Positions 1 to 10,673 of a stretch of 64,000 nt of DNA are shown in pieces. The DNA comes from Cephalopachus bancanus (taxonomy: Eukaryota > Chordata > Mammalia > Primates > Tarsiidae): the NCBI GenBank assembly GCA_027257055.1, contig JAPVLO010000138.1, forward strand, positions 3,534,001 to 3,598,000. Direction: 5' to 3'. The notes beneath the pieces were generated by a model that had not been told where the DNA came from, did not search any database, and worked only from the letters and a program-made list of their open reading frames with translations. The translations under genes and the position numbers were made by a program. Numbering within the stretch: position 1 is the first letter of the stretch; each line of letters starts with the position of its first letter.

Positions 1-137
1 TCCCTTCTGTCAAGGAGGGAAATTTGAGGTGTAAAAACCACTCATGTGGAAATAGAGTGTTTTGCATCTGAGGGGGACCCAAGAGAAACTGAAATTTATT
101 ATAAAAAATTGTGCATTTATTCTTACATGTGTAAACT

Positions 138-620
138 TCAGCCATCTTCAAAGTACTCTCCATTTGATGTCATACACCTATCAAGGTGCTTTGCCAACTG
201 CTCAAAACAGTTTTTGAACTTGTCAACTTGGAATGCCTTTCAGTGCTTCTGCCATTTTTGTTTCACCTCTTCCACACTGGTAAAACGTTTCCCTTTAGGA
301 CTTTTTTCTTCCAGGGAAACAAACAAAAAAAGTTGCTTGGGACAAGATGGGAGATCTGGTGGATAAGGAAGGTGAGGCATGGGGTTCATGCTGTTTTTTG
401 ATGAAAAACTGAAGAGCACTCAGTGGGTGTAGCAGCTTGTTTGTATAAATCACCCATCTTGAAATGGGCAAACACTTTGAAAGAATCTCCAAAAAAATTA
501 TTGAAGCCCAACTCAGCCTCTCACAACAATGCTAGCTGGTACACTGATGGCAATGCATTCCTAGAATACCTGCCTATAAGGGCAACATGCACTACAAGGG
601 GCCCTCCCTCCAAAAAGTAA
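138..620 (-). pseudogene. Tc1/mariner-type transposase C-terminal fossil
   Basis: Read on the minus strand, about 480 bases give the end of a mariner-like transposase. A degenerate proline-rich block (HLPYPPDLPSC, near 340-375) resembles the family's HPPYSPDLAPCD motif. It is followed by KGKRFTSVEEVKQKWQKH, one stop codon, then FKNCFEQLAKHLDRCM and a terminal GEYFED before a stop at 138-140. This is the usual order of the C-terminal third of mariner transposases, which cut and paste DNA through a D-D-D catalytic core. The upstream part (about 380-620) is frameshifted. The N-terminal DNA-binding region is absent and I could not identify terminal inverted repeats. It is a dead fossil. The exact subfamily is not assigned. 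Confidence 0.6.
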
Positions 621-625
621 TTCCA

Positions 626-627
626 GT

Positions 628-670
<43 letters not shown>

Positions 671-671
671 T
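626..671. repeat. (TTTA)n microsatellite
   Basis: About eleven units of TTTA follow the mariner remnant directly. Confidence 0.95.
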
Positions 672-1251
672 GGCAGGTTTCTCCCTCCTATGCCATGGGG
701 CAGTACTAATCCACTAATTGCTGTCAAAGGATCTAAGTTTATAGGTTAATTTGAGAACATCTTTACAATATTCAGCAATTTTTTTCAGAACCAGTATATT
801 GTTTCCTTTATTTTATTATTAAGATTTTTATTATTAAAAAAAATAAACCAAGGTAGACTGTGTTGGAGTAAATGAAAATAAAGTTATCAGATTTAAAGAA
901 GAGCTTGCACAAGAATATTTTTGTGCCTTTGTATTGTGTTAGAGAAAGTTCTCTTTAACAAAACCAAGAACACAAGCCATAAATTTAAAAAAGCCCACTG
1001 GCTTTTTCACCAGATATCAAATTTTCATATATATCACTGTAAAAGATTTTTTGCATGAATTGAACCCATTTGGTATTAATATCTAACATTCTAAAGGGAT
1101 TTTAAATAAATAATAATAAAATAAAAAGACAGGAAACATTAAAAATAGCGAAAGATTTGACTAAGTGACAAACAGCAGTCGATCTCTGAATAACTAATAG
1201 ATATTTGGAGAAATTTTGAGAAGAAGTGCCATGCAACTAAAACAATACTCT
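672..1251. other. No feature recognised
   Basis: AT-rich DNA with short A and T runs. I see no gene or assignable repeat. Confidence 0.5.
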
Positions 1252-1482
1252 GTGAAACAAAGAACTAAGTACCACATGTACTCACTCATCCGTGTAGCCG
1301 GAACAATTATCGTACTATACGAAAGGGATTGGCAGTAGCAGGGGAGGGGGTGGTACATAACATCAATAGGGTACCTGATCATAAACCGGGCGAATTGAGG
1401 ACCAATGGGAGGCCCAAACTTCAACTGTATGACAATCACTTGTATACTTCATCCTGAATTGTACTCCACATCTTTAAAAAAA
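1252..1482 (+). mobile_element. 5'-truncated L1, 3' end only
   Basis: This matches the last about 230 bases of the L1 family seen at 59220-59690: the final ORF2 codons (CACATGTACTCACTC), then the 3' UTR block with GGGATTGGCAGTAGCAG, and an end in TGTACTCCACATCTTTAAAAAAAA. The 8-bp sequence AATACTCT lies at both ends (1244-1251 and 1483-1490) and is the probable target-site duplication. A short A tail and extreme 5' truncation fit ordinary L1 retrotransposition. Confidence 0.8.
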
Positions 1483-1490
1483 AATACTCT

Positions 1491-2105
1491 CCCTTCACCT
1501 CCCCTCCCGTTCTTTCTCTTTCCCTCTTCTCCTCTCCTCTCTGCTTTGTGTGAACATTTTTAGGCAGTTGCCCTATCTTTCCCATGGTTGCAGTCCTTTA
1601 CTAGACAGGCCTGATTTTTGTGGTCCTAACTCCTACGCAACAGTTCCTGACATGATTCTAGAAACTGCCAGGTATCCTTGATGTCTGGATTCTGGTGAAT
1701 ATCACCTCTTTCTTAGTGTCATTCCAGCCTCCAAGAGTTGTAGTAATCACCTGCTGTCCTCTTCCCCAGTGGTCTCCTCTTGCTAATCGTTTTGCTTCAC
1801 CATTGTGTAGGCTTCTCAAACCCTCCCTCCCACTCTCCACCACTGGTTTAATTAAGTCTGTATGCTGAATTTCTTCCCTGAGATACTTGAGTGTTTTTTG
1901 TTTTCAGGTTGGAATATGACTGATATAGATCTGATTTAGGAGTGGTCCCAGGCAACAGATTTTAAATTTGGAGACTGAGATTGGAAGGCTCAGGTGCTTA
2001 GCCTTTAATACGGTGATAAGTTTTTTGCAGATGGAAACTGAAATCATGGCAGTCGGTGGCAGGCAGAGGCATTAAGAGCATAAATACATGAGGTGCCAAC
2101 TGGTT
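1491..2105. other. No feature recognised
   Basis: A pyrimidine-rich start (1490-1550) is followed by unique-looking sequence with no assignable repeat or gene. Confidence 0.45.
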
Positions 2106-2113
2106 GAAAGTAT

Positions 2114-2410
2114 GTCTTTGTTTGATGATTAGTGAGGCTGAGCATTTCTTCATGTATCGGTTGGCTGCTCGAATGTCTTCTTTTGAGAAGTGTCTATTCA
2201 TATCTTTTGCCCACTTTTGGAGAGGGCTGTCTGTTTTTTTCTTTTCAGTTACCAGGTTGGGGGGGGGCAGGAATTCATCAACAAGTGTACCTGATCTCAA
2301 ACCAGGCTAAGTGAGGATCAAAGTGAGGACCAAATTTTACCTGTACAATGAACGTTTGTTTATATAATCCTGAATTTTATCCCACATCTTTAAAATAAAA
2401 TTTTAAAAAA
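2114..2410 (+). mobile_element. L1 insertion with inverted 5' segment (twin-primed)
   Basis: Bases 2126-2250 match, in antisense, the ORF2 C-terminal region that also lies at about 22645-22765 in the full-length minus-strand L1. After a junction near 2255-2265 the sequence switches to sense-strand L1 3' UTR (ATTCATCAACAAG onward) ending in an A-rich tail at about 2410. GAAAGTAT occurs at 2106-2113 and 2411-2418, a probable 8-bp target-site duplication enclosing both pieces. Antisense 5' piece plus sense 3' piece inside one duplication is the signature of twin priming. Confidence 0.75.
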
Positions 2411-2567
2411 GAAAGTATTTGACTGGGTTCTTGTCTTATGCCCAGGAAGAATGAGGAGCTCGGTCAAAAAAAAAAAAGTAAGTAAGTATTTGAAGAATTA
2501 AGTAATAACTGCATGTATCCCACATGGTACCAGGGAGAGCGGCAAAGGACAGTGGCTGTTTCTGATT

Positions 2568-2777
2568 GTGATCAAATGTTTATGGAAAGAAAAGGAGAAG
2601 TTCGGGACTATGTTATCTTTCCTACTCTGTCGCAATATGGTAGTCAGTGACATTAATGATCAGCACATCACACAAGACTTTGAATATGCCATTTATGTTG
2701 ATGACATTCACTTTGTCCCTAAGAAGCAGCAAGGAGAAGCTCGCCAGATGTCAGAACACGATACAGAGGCTCTGTGA
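2568..2777 (+). pseudogene. Retroviral pol (reverse transcriptase) fossil
   Basis: A 69-codon open stretch contains LCRNMV, then 20 residues after the Asn the box YVDDI. That spacing from the conserved C-x-N-x-V block to the Y-[IV]-D-D catalytic aspartates is the spacing seen in retroviral reverse transcriptases, so I read this as the palm-domain core of an old endogenous retrovirus pol gene. The two catalytic Asp residues are retained. Upstream similarity moves to another frame and is weak, and downstream (to about 2830) only faint continuity is visible. No LTR, integrase or gag part could be tied to it with confidence. Family unassigned; a chance match is possible but the double motif argues against it. 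Confidence 0.5.
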
Positions 2778-2839
2778 ACATTTAGATGCCTGTCTCTTAC
2801 CTGATGTCTCCGAAGGTCTGGTAAGCTGAGATGTGTTGA

Positions 2840-3618
2840 GCTATCCCCTCTAGAATGAACAAGCCCTTTTGATTTTAGAGGCAAGATACTCCATATTTGG
2901 TGTGTTGATCCAAGGAGTTTACTGAATCATGTGAAGGCTTCTTGCTGTTACCTAATTCTGTTTGCATTAACAACTGTTGGTTGTTGGGTTTATCACTATA
3001 AAGCAGTTCCACTTATTAAATGCCCTCTGTTTGAAACACCAAAGTGGCTTCTGTTTTCTTGAATAGCCACTGACATAGGCAATACATATGCAAAGACACA
3101 ATCCATACAAATTATAGTGAATTGCCACACAGGAGATTAAAAACTAGAGTATCAGGCAGAAAAGTAAGCTATAAAATGATATAAAAGATAGAACTTGAAA
3201 AGCGTACAATAAATGAATGAGTATAATTAACTCTGATCATTTATATTGGAAAAAATATACTCATGAAACTAAGATCATGTGATCTACTAAAGTTAAAACA
3301 CATTCTTTGTGGCAAAATCAGAACACAGCTCTTCCTCTCTTGACTTGCAAGCTGTTTCAATGATTCTTGCTACTATTTCATACTTGCTTTCACATTTCAG
3401 TTTTTATTCTTCTCTTGTTGAGAGCCTCTTTCAAAGAAAAAAAAAAAGAATTAGGATACGTTAAAATGCATACTGGAAAGAAAAGAGTCTTGAGAGTGAG
3501 AATTGTACACTGGAAGGAGGATAGTTATTATAAGAATTTCCATTAAAAACACAGTGCTAGATTTTTCACCCAAAGCTCTGTGGTTTATTTTTCTGTCTTT
3601 GGGAATTTCACAAACAAC
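2840..3618. other. Possible ERV-derived tail, otherwise unassigned
   Basis: Bases 2990-3080 (ending near TTTTCTTGAATAGCCACTGACA) have the look of an old retroviral LTR end and may belong with the pol fossil just upstream. The rest shows only an A run at 3439-3449 and no gene. Confidence 0.25.
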
Positions 3619-4020
3619 TTACAAAGTTCTGGCCAAACCTTTGAGGTTTGCCTCTCCGTAAGTGCATAGAACAAGCCAAGGGCTGCAACCGTAGCCAAAT
3701 GAAACAATGAAAACCACAAGACCTGCTGGCCTTACTCCTCCTTCCTTGACTTGATTTTGAGCCCCTGGAGAGGAAACCACTTGAGTTGCATTTGTGTATG
3801 GCCAAAGCTCTGGAGAACTAAGTCTCCTCACGAATGGCTCTTGTTCAACTTGAAATAAAGGGATAGAAGTGCTAGATGCTAGGGCAGCAGAAACATTTTT
3901 GTGCCTACCCTTTCTGTTGTTTTCGTTATTTATTATCTTGATTGCTAACATTTCAGAGGAGCCTCTGAGAGGTGCCTGTAGACATGGCATGCCTCTATTT
4001 CTAGGAGTTCTGGAGGGCAC
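3619..4020 (-). other. Unrecognised 133-codon open frame, possibly a decayed processed copy
   Basis: One of the longest non-transposon open frames in the window. Near its 3' end it encodes a hydrophobic stretch (LVVFIVSFGYG), and a second frame over the same bases also gives a membrane-like segment (ATVAALGLFYALTERQ). About 30 bases past the stop, the minus strand carries AATAAA. I recognise no protein family. The overlap of two plausible frames suggests either a frameshifted old retrocopy or chance. There is no poly(A) tail or flanking duplication that I can see. Confidence 0.15.
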
Positions 4021-4349
4021 AGTGACCAGTACCTCTGCAGCAAACCCTTCAAAATATTAGAATTTGCCAGGTCCCGCCCGCTGGCATACTAGGCTCTAAC
4101 ACTGTTTGGAAACAGAGTTAATGTATTTTAAAATTCTTTTATTATTCCCTGGTAAGCCTCCAGTGTATTATTCCATAGAAGTTCATTTTAAACTCTCTGG
4201 CTCAATTGACCATCCAGGACAGGGCCGTGTCATGCACCACATTTGTCTTACACACTGCTAGCATTTCAGTGCCATGCCCTTCTGAGTCCTAACCCTTATT
4301 ACATTGAAGTGCAAATTCAATTTATCTGAGACTTATTAAGCAATATAAT

Positions 4350-4520
4350 CTCTGGAGACTGATTGCTGGAGTTAGTTAACCTTTCGCTGTCTCAATTTCA
4401 TTATCTACTTTATTCTTCATGGGATTGTTGTGAGATTAAATGAGTGCATGCATAGAAAATGCTTACAACAGTGCCTGGCACATGGGAAGGGCCCAGGGAA
4501 TATTGTTGAAAGCAGGAATA
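4350..4520 (+). repeat. MIR SINE fragment
   Basis: The MIR core and 3' part are visible in order: AACCT...CTGTCTCAATTTC, GTTGTGAGATTAAATGAG, and ACAGTGCCTGGCACA. Old and diverged; no target duplication visible. Confidence 0.8.
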
Positions 4521-4603
4521 TGGCCCAGGAGCATGTTAGCTATTGGAGTATGAAGAAAATGGGAATCTCTGAACAACCTTAAGAACCAAGGTAACAACTT
4601 TTT

Positions 4604-4893
4604 TTTTTTTTTTTTTTTTGAGTTGGAGTCTCACTCTGTCGCCCAGACTGGAGTGCAGTGGCCGCTCCCGGCCACCGCAGCCTCGGCCTGCTGGGCTCCG
4701 GCGATCCTTCCGCCTCAGCCTTCTGAGTAGCCGGAATTACAGGCATGCGCCACCACGCCCAGCTGATTTTTTTGATTTATTGTAGAGATGAGATCTCGCT
4801 GCCCAGGCGGGTCTCGAACCCGCGGGCTCAGGCAATTTACTCACCTCAGCCTCCCAAAGGCACGGGATTACAGGCTGAGCCACCGAGCCCAGC
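4604..4893 (-). mobile_element. Alu, derived (tarsier-like) family
   Basis: Full dimeric Alu in antisense, with the poly-T tail on the left. GGTAACAACTTTT at 4590-4602 and 4894-4906 is an exact 13-bp target-site duplication. It carries the derived right-arm hairpin GTGGCCGCTCCCGGCCAC (4658-4675), the GAGTTGGAGTC end and the reversed CTCAGCCTGTAATCCCG left-arm start. Confidence 0.95.
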
Positions 4894-4906
4894 TGGTAAC
4901 AACTTT

Positions 4907-5137
4907 TAATTGACAGCATTTGGTCACAAGTCTGCCTTCTCCTTCCCTGTCATTTGTGTTTGAGATTAAAAATAAAACTAAAAAAATTGAAGATAAATAA
5001 AAAACTTTGATGATCTTTCTTGTACTCCAGAGGAAAGAGCTCTTGGAGAGCTGGGCCCATTTACTCACTAACCTATTCCATTATTCTTTTATTCTTTTGA
5101 CAATTATTGAGTTACCTACTGTTCCTATGCATTCTGG
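4907..5137. other. No feature recognised
   Basis: AT-rich spacer between an Alu and an old repeat. Confidence 0.4.
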
Positions 5138-5480
5138 GTAGGGTAATTCTTGCCGCTGTAACAAATTTCAAAATGTTAGTGCCATTGCAAAATACCAGTT
5201 TAATTTGGACTCATGCAACTGTCCAATGTGAATGTTGCTGGTTGGAACACAGTTTTCCTCTATGGGGTGGCTCAGGCATCCGGGTCCTTCCATCTTGTGG
5301 ACCACTGCCACTCAGAGCCTCCAGGTACTGTGCTTCTCACCACAAGATGGAATAGAAAAGGACAGACATGGCAAAATGACATATTCATTGATTTGTTCTG
5401 AAAGTGACACATACCACTTTTACCAGACAAGATCCATCCAGATGCATGCAAATTGGGAAAATATGAATTCTGCCTAAACA
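5138..5480 (-). repeat. Probable ancient LTR/MaLR-like repeat, family unassigned
   Basis: The GCTGTAACAAATT start and the later CTTCCATCTTGTGG block resemble the reverse strand of old ERVL/MaLR-type LTRs. Divergence is too high for a family call by eye. Confidence 0.3.
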
Positions 5481-6070
5481 GCTGCTTATTAAAACCATCT
5501 CTACCCTATAAAAGAGGGAGAAGAAATTCTGTAGTCTGTCATCTCTTCCACGCTGGAATACAGAGATAATTATACAACCTGCTCTCATTTATCAAAGGAA
5601 TAGTGGGGGCACAGGCTGGAAGCCAAGAGTTGGGATTCTGCATCATGCTAGGAAGGCCAAGCGATGCTTTAGAGAGGATATGGACACTGCAGCTGCCTTC
5701 TGAGTGAGTAAAGCACAACAATGAAAAAGGAAGGAAGTCATAATCTAAAAAGGGACTCTGATTTGGAGGAGTACTGAGACCAACTCACTCCACAAGGTTG
5801 GAGCATGAGTGTAGGGAGCTGACGGGGGGATGGACAGTGTGTTCAACTGAACAATGTTTTCTGGGGGACACAGACTAATTTATTAAAAAATTGCCCTGAT
5901 GACAGGGTATAATATATTTGAAGATTTCAAAGATTCCAAAGCCAGTTAACAGATTTAAAAAAAAAATGTAAGTGAAAGACGTGTATGTGGTAAATTCTGC
6001 AGGAACTTCAAAGGAGTTTTGATATTTTCCTCCTGTTTGGTCATTCGTTCCTTCTACATGTCATTTCTGG

Positions 6071-6072
<2 letters not shown>
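5481..6072. other. No feature recognised
   Basis: No gene, repeat family or RNA recognised. Confidence 0.4.

Positions 6073-6073
<1 letters not shown>

Positions 6074-6112
<39 letters not shown>
6074..6112. repeat. (GT)n microsatellite
   Basis: About 19 uninterrupted GT units. A looser CA-rich patch follows at 6308-6340. Confidence 0.97.
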
Positions 6113-6113
<1 letters not shown>

Positions 6114-7417
6114 TGACAATGCAAACAAAAACAAAACCTGATTAAAAGTGTTATGAGTTTTTAGAGAATTATTCTTTTTATTCTGTTGTAAGTTGCAATG
6201 CGAAGCATTAAGAATGAGAGTCCACATATACATACCAGGTACTATACTTCGCTTGGTGAAATCAGCATTCCTTATGCTGAGGTCTCAAAGTAACAGAGTT
6301 GAAAACCCACACTCACACTCACACGCACACACACATGCAAACCCACTCACGCTCCATTACATGGGGGACAAAACCAATTTGGAATTGAGAATAAAAAAGG
6401 GAGCATTTATCCCCATTTGTCTTTCTTCTGACCACTTACTTCCCTTACATATCCCATAGTTAATGTCCTAGTGATTGTAAATCCACAAGGAGATTTAGCT
6501 TACATATGAGTAACCATCATCCGCTCAATATTTTCTGGGAAATTGGCTGCCATTGGGGTTCATCAAATATTTGAGGGTTATTTTCAAAGACTCTAGGTGG
6601 TCCAGTGCCAAGCTATCCTTGGCCCAACAACTTACCCTCAATTCTTAAGTAGCTTCTTTCTGGAGAAATTGGATCTGCATGTTTCTAATCCATTTAAAGT
6701 TAGATCATCAAAATATAGTTTTGTACAAGCAATCCAAGATCCTTGTGAGAGAGTGCCTTTATTTTCCCTTCATTAAATGAAGATGTCTCATTTGCTAAAC
6801 TTCAAGTTTCCTGCAAAGCTAAAAACCCCTTAAAAATGGATTTTAAAAGTTGGCAGCCTCTAGTCTCTTATCCCCAAGGTATATAGTAGGTGCTTTGGAA
6901 GTTTTCTTTTGAATGTGCTTTCAGAACATTGCTTGGAGCTTATTCATGTAGGACTGAGTTCTTTCCTTTCCACCAAGCCACAATTCTTCCTCCACGGGGA
7001 GCCTCTCTTGAATTCAAAGGAAGCTGCGCAGGTGGAATGTCATGATGGGTTCATAAGAAAAACTCTGGGACAGATATTTCCAATTTTCTATCCAATGTAA
7101 TTTCAGTCTCTTCTTCAAGCAAGACTGTGTTCCAAATCACTTCCTGCCACAAGAATTCTGAATTTCACTGTAATTTTCCTTGTGTATTGTTTGCTACCAA
7201 AATCAATCCTATGTCAAGATCATCCTTTTTGAGTCTGTATTTTCATATTTTTCTTATAGAGATCCAGATAAATTAATGGTACTTGCTTAATCACTCTGTG
7301 AAGCTCTCTGTTAATCATAAATAAGTTATTTTGTTTGATATTACATGAGCTCCTGGTTTATGGATGTTGTTCATAAGAAAAAAGAAAATATTATTCTACT
7401 TATTTGTTCGTTTTTTG
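6113..7417. other. No feature recognised
   Basis: About 1.3 kb of mixed sequence. Open frames here are short and carry no recognisable domain. Confidence 0.4.
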
Positions 7418-7419
7418 CA

Positions 7420-7566
7420 GATGAGGTCTCACTGTCATCCAGGTCAGGCTGGGGTGCAGTGGCATGATCAATAGCTCATGCAGCCTCGAACTCCTGACCT
7501 CAAGCGATCCTGCTACCCAAAACTCCCTAGTACCTGGGATTATTGATATGAGCCACCACACGTGGC
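7420..7566 (-). repeat. Fossil Alu monomer
   Basis: A single-arm, about 145-bp antisense Alu: GAGGTCTCACTGTCATCCAGG...GGGGTGCAGTGGCATGATC... and a close in GAGCCACCACACGTGGC. It runs from a 7SL-like 3' end directly to a left-arm 5' end, as in FLAM/FRAM monomers that predate dimeric Alus. Confidence 0.75.
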
Positions 7567-7570
7567 TTGA

Positions 7571-8338
7571 GAATATTAATTTTTTAAATCAACATTGCCT
7601 CAAAGGAATTGCACTACTGCCTGTTGTTAACTTCATTTATTCACCGAAAAACTTGCTTGCCTCCACTGCTCAAAAATAATTTTAGGTGCTATATGAGTAC
7701 CAAGATAAAGATGTCAAAATTATTAATATACAATGCTAAACTTCTCATTGCCCCAAGTGTATTTTGCCTGTTGGGTTCCATATCTTTAATGCTTATGCAA
7801 GAGAAGTTCATATGGTAGTTACTGACACTGAGTTTTTAGATTATTTAAGAGGATATTTACCTCAGGAGAAGTTGATAAATCTTAATGGAACTTTCGGACT
7901 AAAGTGATTCAGCACTCTAAAATGTGGGGTCCTTTAACATTATTACTGATCGCCCCCCTAACTCACCTGACCCTTAGCCACACCCTTCCTCTGACTTGCC
8001 TCTTTCCCTGTCCGTTCCATCTCTCCCATTTCCCTTCCTCCAGTGGGTCTACCGCTCCTCCTTTGTGCACCTTTATTTCTACACACACGTTTATGGTGTG
8101 GCATTTTTCACTCATCGTATACCAAATCCTAGAGGTGCTTTTCAGTTTTCTTCCTTTCAAACTCTCAGCACCATCCAGCCCTGCTGATTACACAGCCGTT
8201 GTAAGACACTCTTTTCCGTCTGTAACAACCTTTCATGCCGGTTGTCCCCTATCTCTTTGTCTATCACGTCTTAGTCTCTTAGATGAGTCCATCGTCCTAC
8301 ACTCGAGTTTCATTATTGAAGTCCTTTAGTTGTGAAAA
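7571..8338. other. Pyrimidine-rich unassigned DNA
   Basis: An open frame of 141 codons covers 7904-8329, but it is Ser/Leu/Thr/Pro-rich because the plus strand is C+T-rich. There is no domain, signal or homology I can name. It may be a very old LINE2-like repeat. Confidence 0.3.
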
Positions 8339-8339
8339 C

Positions 8340-8460
8340 CCAATTGAGCGGGTGTTATTTTCACCTGTTTAGAAATGATGAATCTGAAGATGCGTTGTGA
8401 TTAAATGGCAGAACTAAGATTTGAACCCAGATCTATCTGTCTCCAGAGCCTGTGTTTTTC
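8340..8460 (-). repeat. MIR SINE fragment
   Basis: Antisense MIR core: AAATGGCAGAACTAAGATTTGAACCCAG followed by CTCCAGAGCCTGTG. Confidence 0.65.
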
Positions 8461-10235
8461 CAACACATCTTTTGCCTTCCTGGGCTGTGGCCAGACTAGC
8501 TCTAGGGTTTGCCTCTCTTTCCTCACTCTGAACAACAGGACATCAGTTAGCTTTCCTTTGAGGCTGCTTTCACTCATGCCTAATCTGAGTTCCATGTATT
8601 CAATTCCTTATGCTTCATCTTCCCAGATGCCTGGTTTTGAATATCACGTAGTCTTTCAACTTCACCAATTTCTTTCTTCTTGCTATTGTTTGAGACTTTT
8701 ACTGTATTCACTGTAGGAAAGATAATAGCACAGCCATGCGATTATTACAAAGGCTAAAGAATTTTATCAACTTGAAAAATACAGATAATCTGCTTACGTA
8801 TATACTAGTGCTCATATTTTAACGCCAAGGCATTGTCACCCACATTTTCCTTTATACAAAGGGGCAACTTAAAAGTGCTTAATAAGTAATTGCATGATAT
8901 CTCTTGTAATTACTTCCACAAAGCTTTACAACTAAATGCTCCACCAATAAAAGTTATAAAGTTTTAGAATTCATAATTAGTGAGAGGAAAGTCGAGTATA
9001 ATTAATCCTTGCCAACTCTCTTGATTCCCGCGTACGCTTTAGCTCTATCACTTAGGAAATCATTGAGATTTAGGTGTGATTGTACCTAATACATTCCCAT
9101 ACGTGTCTAACACCTCCTCTTAGCAGCCCCAGATTTCCTTATGCACAACCATTTTGGAAAGTGTAGATTTATTCCCGTATGAGCATTTTCAAAAGGTGCA
9201 AACTGAAGTGTAAATGGCATTCATCTCACCAAGTCAATTGGAATGTAGCTGCTGTTAGGTAGTTTAAAAAGGGAAAAAAAAAAAAAGAATAGAATGCCTC
9301 TCTCAGTGATAAAGAATTTGAATACAAAATATCCAAGCAATGACATCAGATGCAGACTTCATTCAGGCTCTTTAATGTGACCTTTAGTTTGGGGAGTAGT
9401 GATTTTGGGTGTGAGTTAAGGACAAAGCTGGGAAATCTGAATAAACACTCAAATTGGTCATTGCAGACATACATAGTGTATTCCTGCTAACAAAGTGTTT
9501 CTGGAATAGAGTTAAATGGGACTTCGCTCAGGTGACAAATCCGCTCGGTTCTCTCATGCATGTAAGCGCAATCTAAGACTAGCTGTGAGGGTAATTTCAT
9601 TTTCAAATAATTTATTCATTAAATAATCTCTTCCACATCTTATTAAAAACCAATAAGCATAAGAAAAAGAAAGAACAAACCCGCTCCTATTAGACACTAC
9701 AATCAATCTCATCGATTTAAGTAAATTGCATCCGGACCTCCCTCCTCTGGTAGATTGTGATTTCCTTAAATGAAAGAAGTGGGAATTAAGAATTTTGCTT
9801 CTCTTGTGCTTCTCACAGTGATAGTATACAGTAGATGTACGATAAATGGCTGTTTAATAAAAAACATTTTTTTATGTTCATATATATTACAAAATCACCA
9901 AGTTGGGTAAAAAGTCAAAGCAGTTTGATTGTTATCACATGGTTTGAAATTAGAGAATTCTTTGTTTTCTTGTTTGCGAAGTGAATTTTTAAAAATGGTC
10001 AAGTGTGGGGTTCATTTTCATAGGTAAAGTTTTGCAGTTTGGATACACATTAAACATTTGGTTTTAATTGAAATTTTTTTTTTCTTTTACTCAGGCCACC
10101 CAAAAGTTTCTTTGTAAGAAAATGTTTATGTCTGTATGTTTTTCCCCCATTAACAATTTGCTGATACAGTATTTAATTTCTTTCATTTATGGCCTAAAGT
10201 ATAATCTGCCAATTGAAAGAGAGTTCCCTAAGTAT
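8461..10235. other. No feature recognised
   Basis: About 1.8 kb of apparently unique AT-rich sequence. One A run lies at 9270-9283. No gene. Confidence 0.4.
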
Positions 10236-10236
10236 A

Positions 10237-10262
10237 AAATATATATATATATATATATATAT
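10237..10262. repeat. (TA)n microsatellite
   Basis: About 12 TA units. Confidence 0.9.
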
Positions 10263-10605
10263 TCCAGTTTTCCACCAGGAAATCCAAAATCTCCATATTC
10301 CATTTGGATGCTGCATTTCACTATTTTGTCCCAATTCACTAGTTACAGATGTTTTTAAAAGTGCTGGAAGGCATACGACCAAGATCTAACAGGAATATGG
10401 AAATTATCTCAGTAGGTATCCCAAATTCTATTTCCCCCTAACCTCCATGTTAAACTTACATGGAACCAAAATAACTAGTAAATTCATTCAATTTAATTTT
10501 TTTAACGCATGCAAAATAATTGTTTTATTGCCTGATTTTTTTAAAAAAGAGTGATACAGAGACATACACTATGCATACACATACACACAACATGCACACA
10601 GATGG

Positions 10606-10673
10606 AGAGAGAGAGAAAAGGAGACAGAGCGAGAGAGAGAGAGAGAGAGGGAGAGAGAGAGAGAGAGAGAGAG
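10606..10673. repeat. (GA)n purine tract
   Basis: About 68 bases of GA repeats with a few A, C and GGG interruptions; it follows a short ACACATACACAC patch. Confidence 0.93.

Noticed and set aside
626..671. CRISPR-like or other regularly spaced array
   Set aside because: It is a simple TTTA microsatellite without spacers; nothing else in the window shows repeat-spacer periodicity.
7904..8329. 141-codon plus-strand open frame as a gene
   Set aside because: Composition is driven by a C+T-rich strand, with no domain, no splice context and overlapping frames of similar quality.
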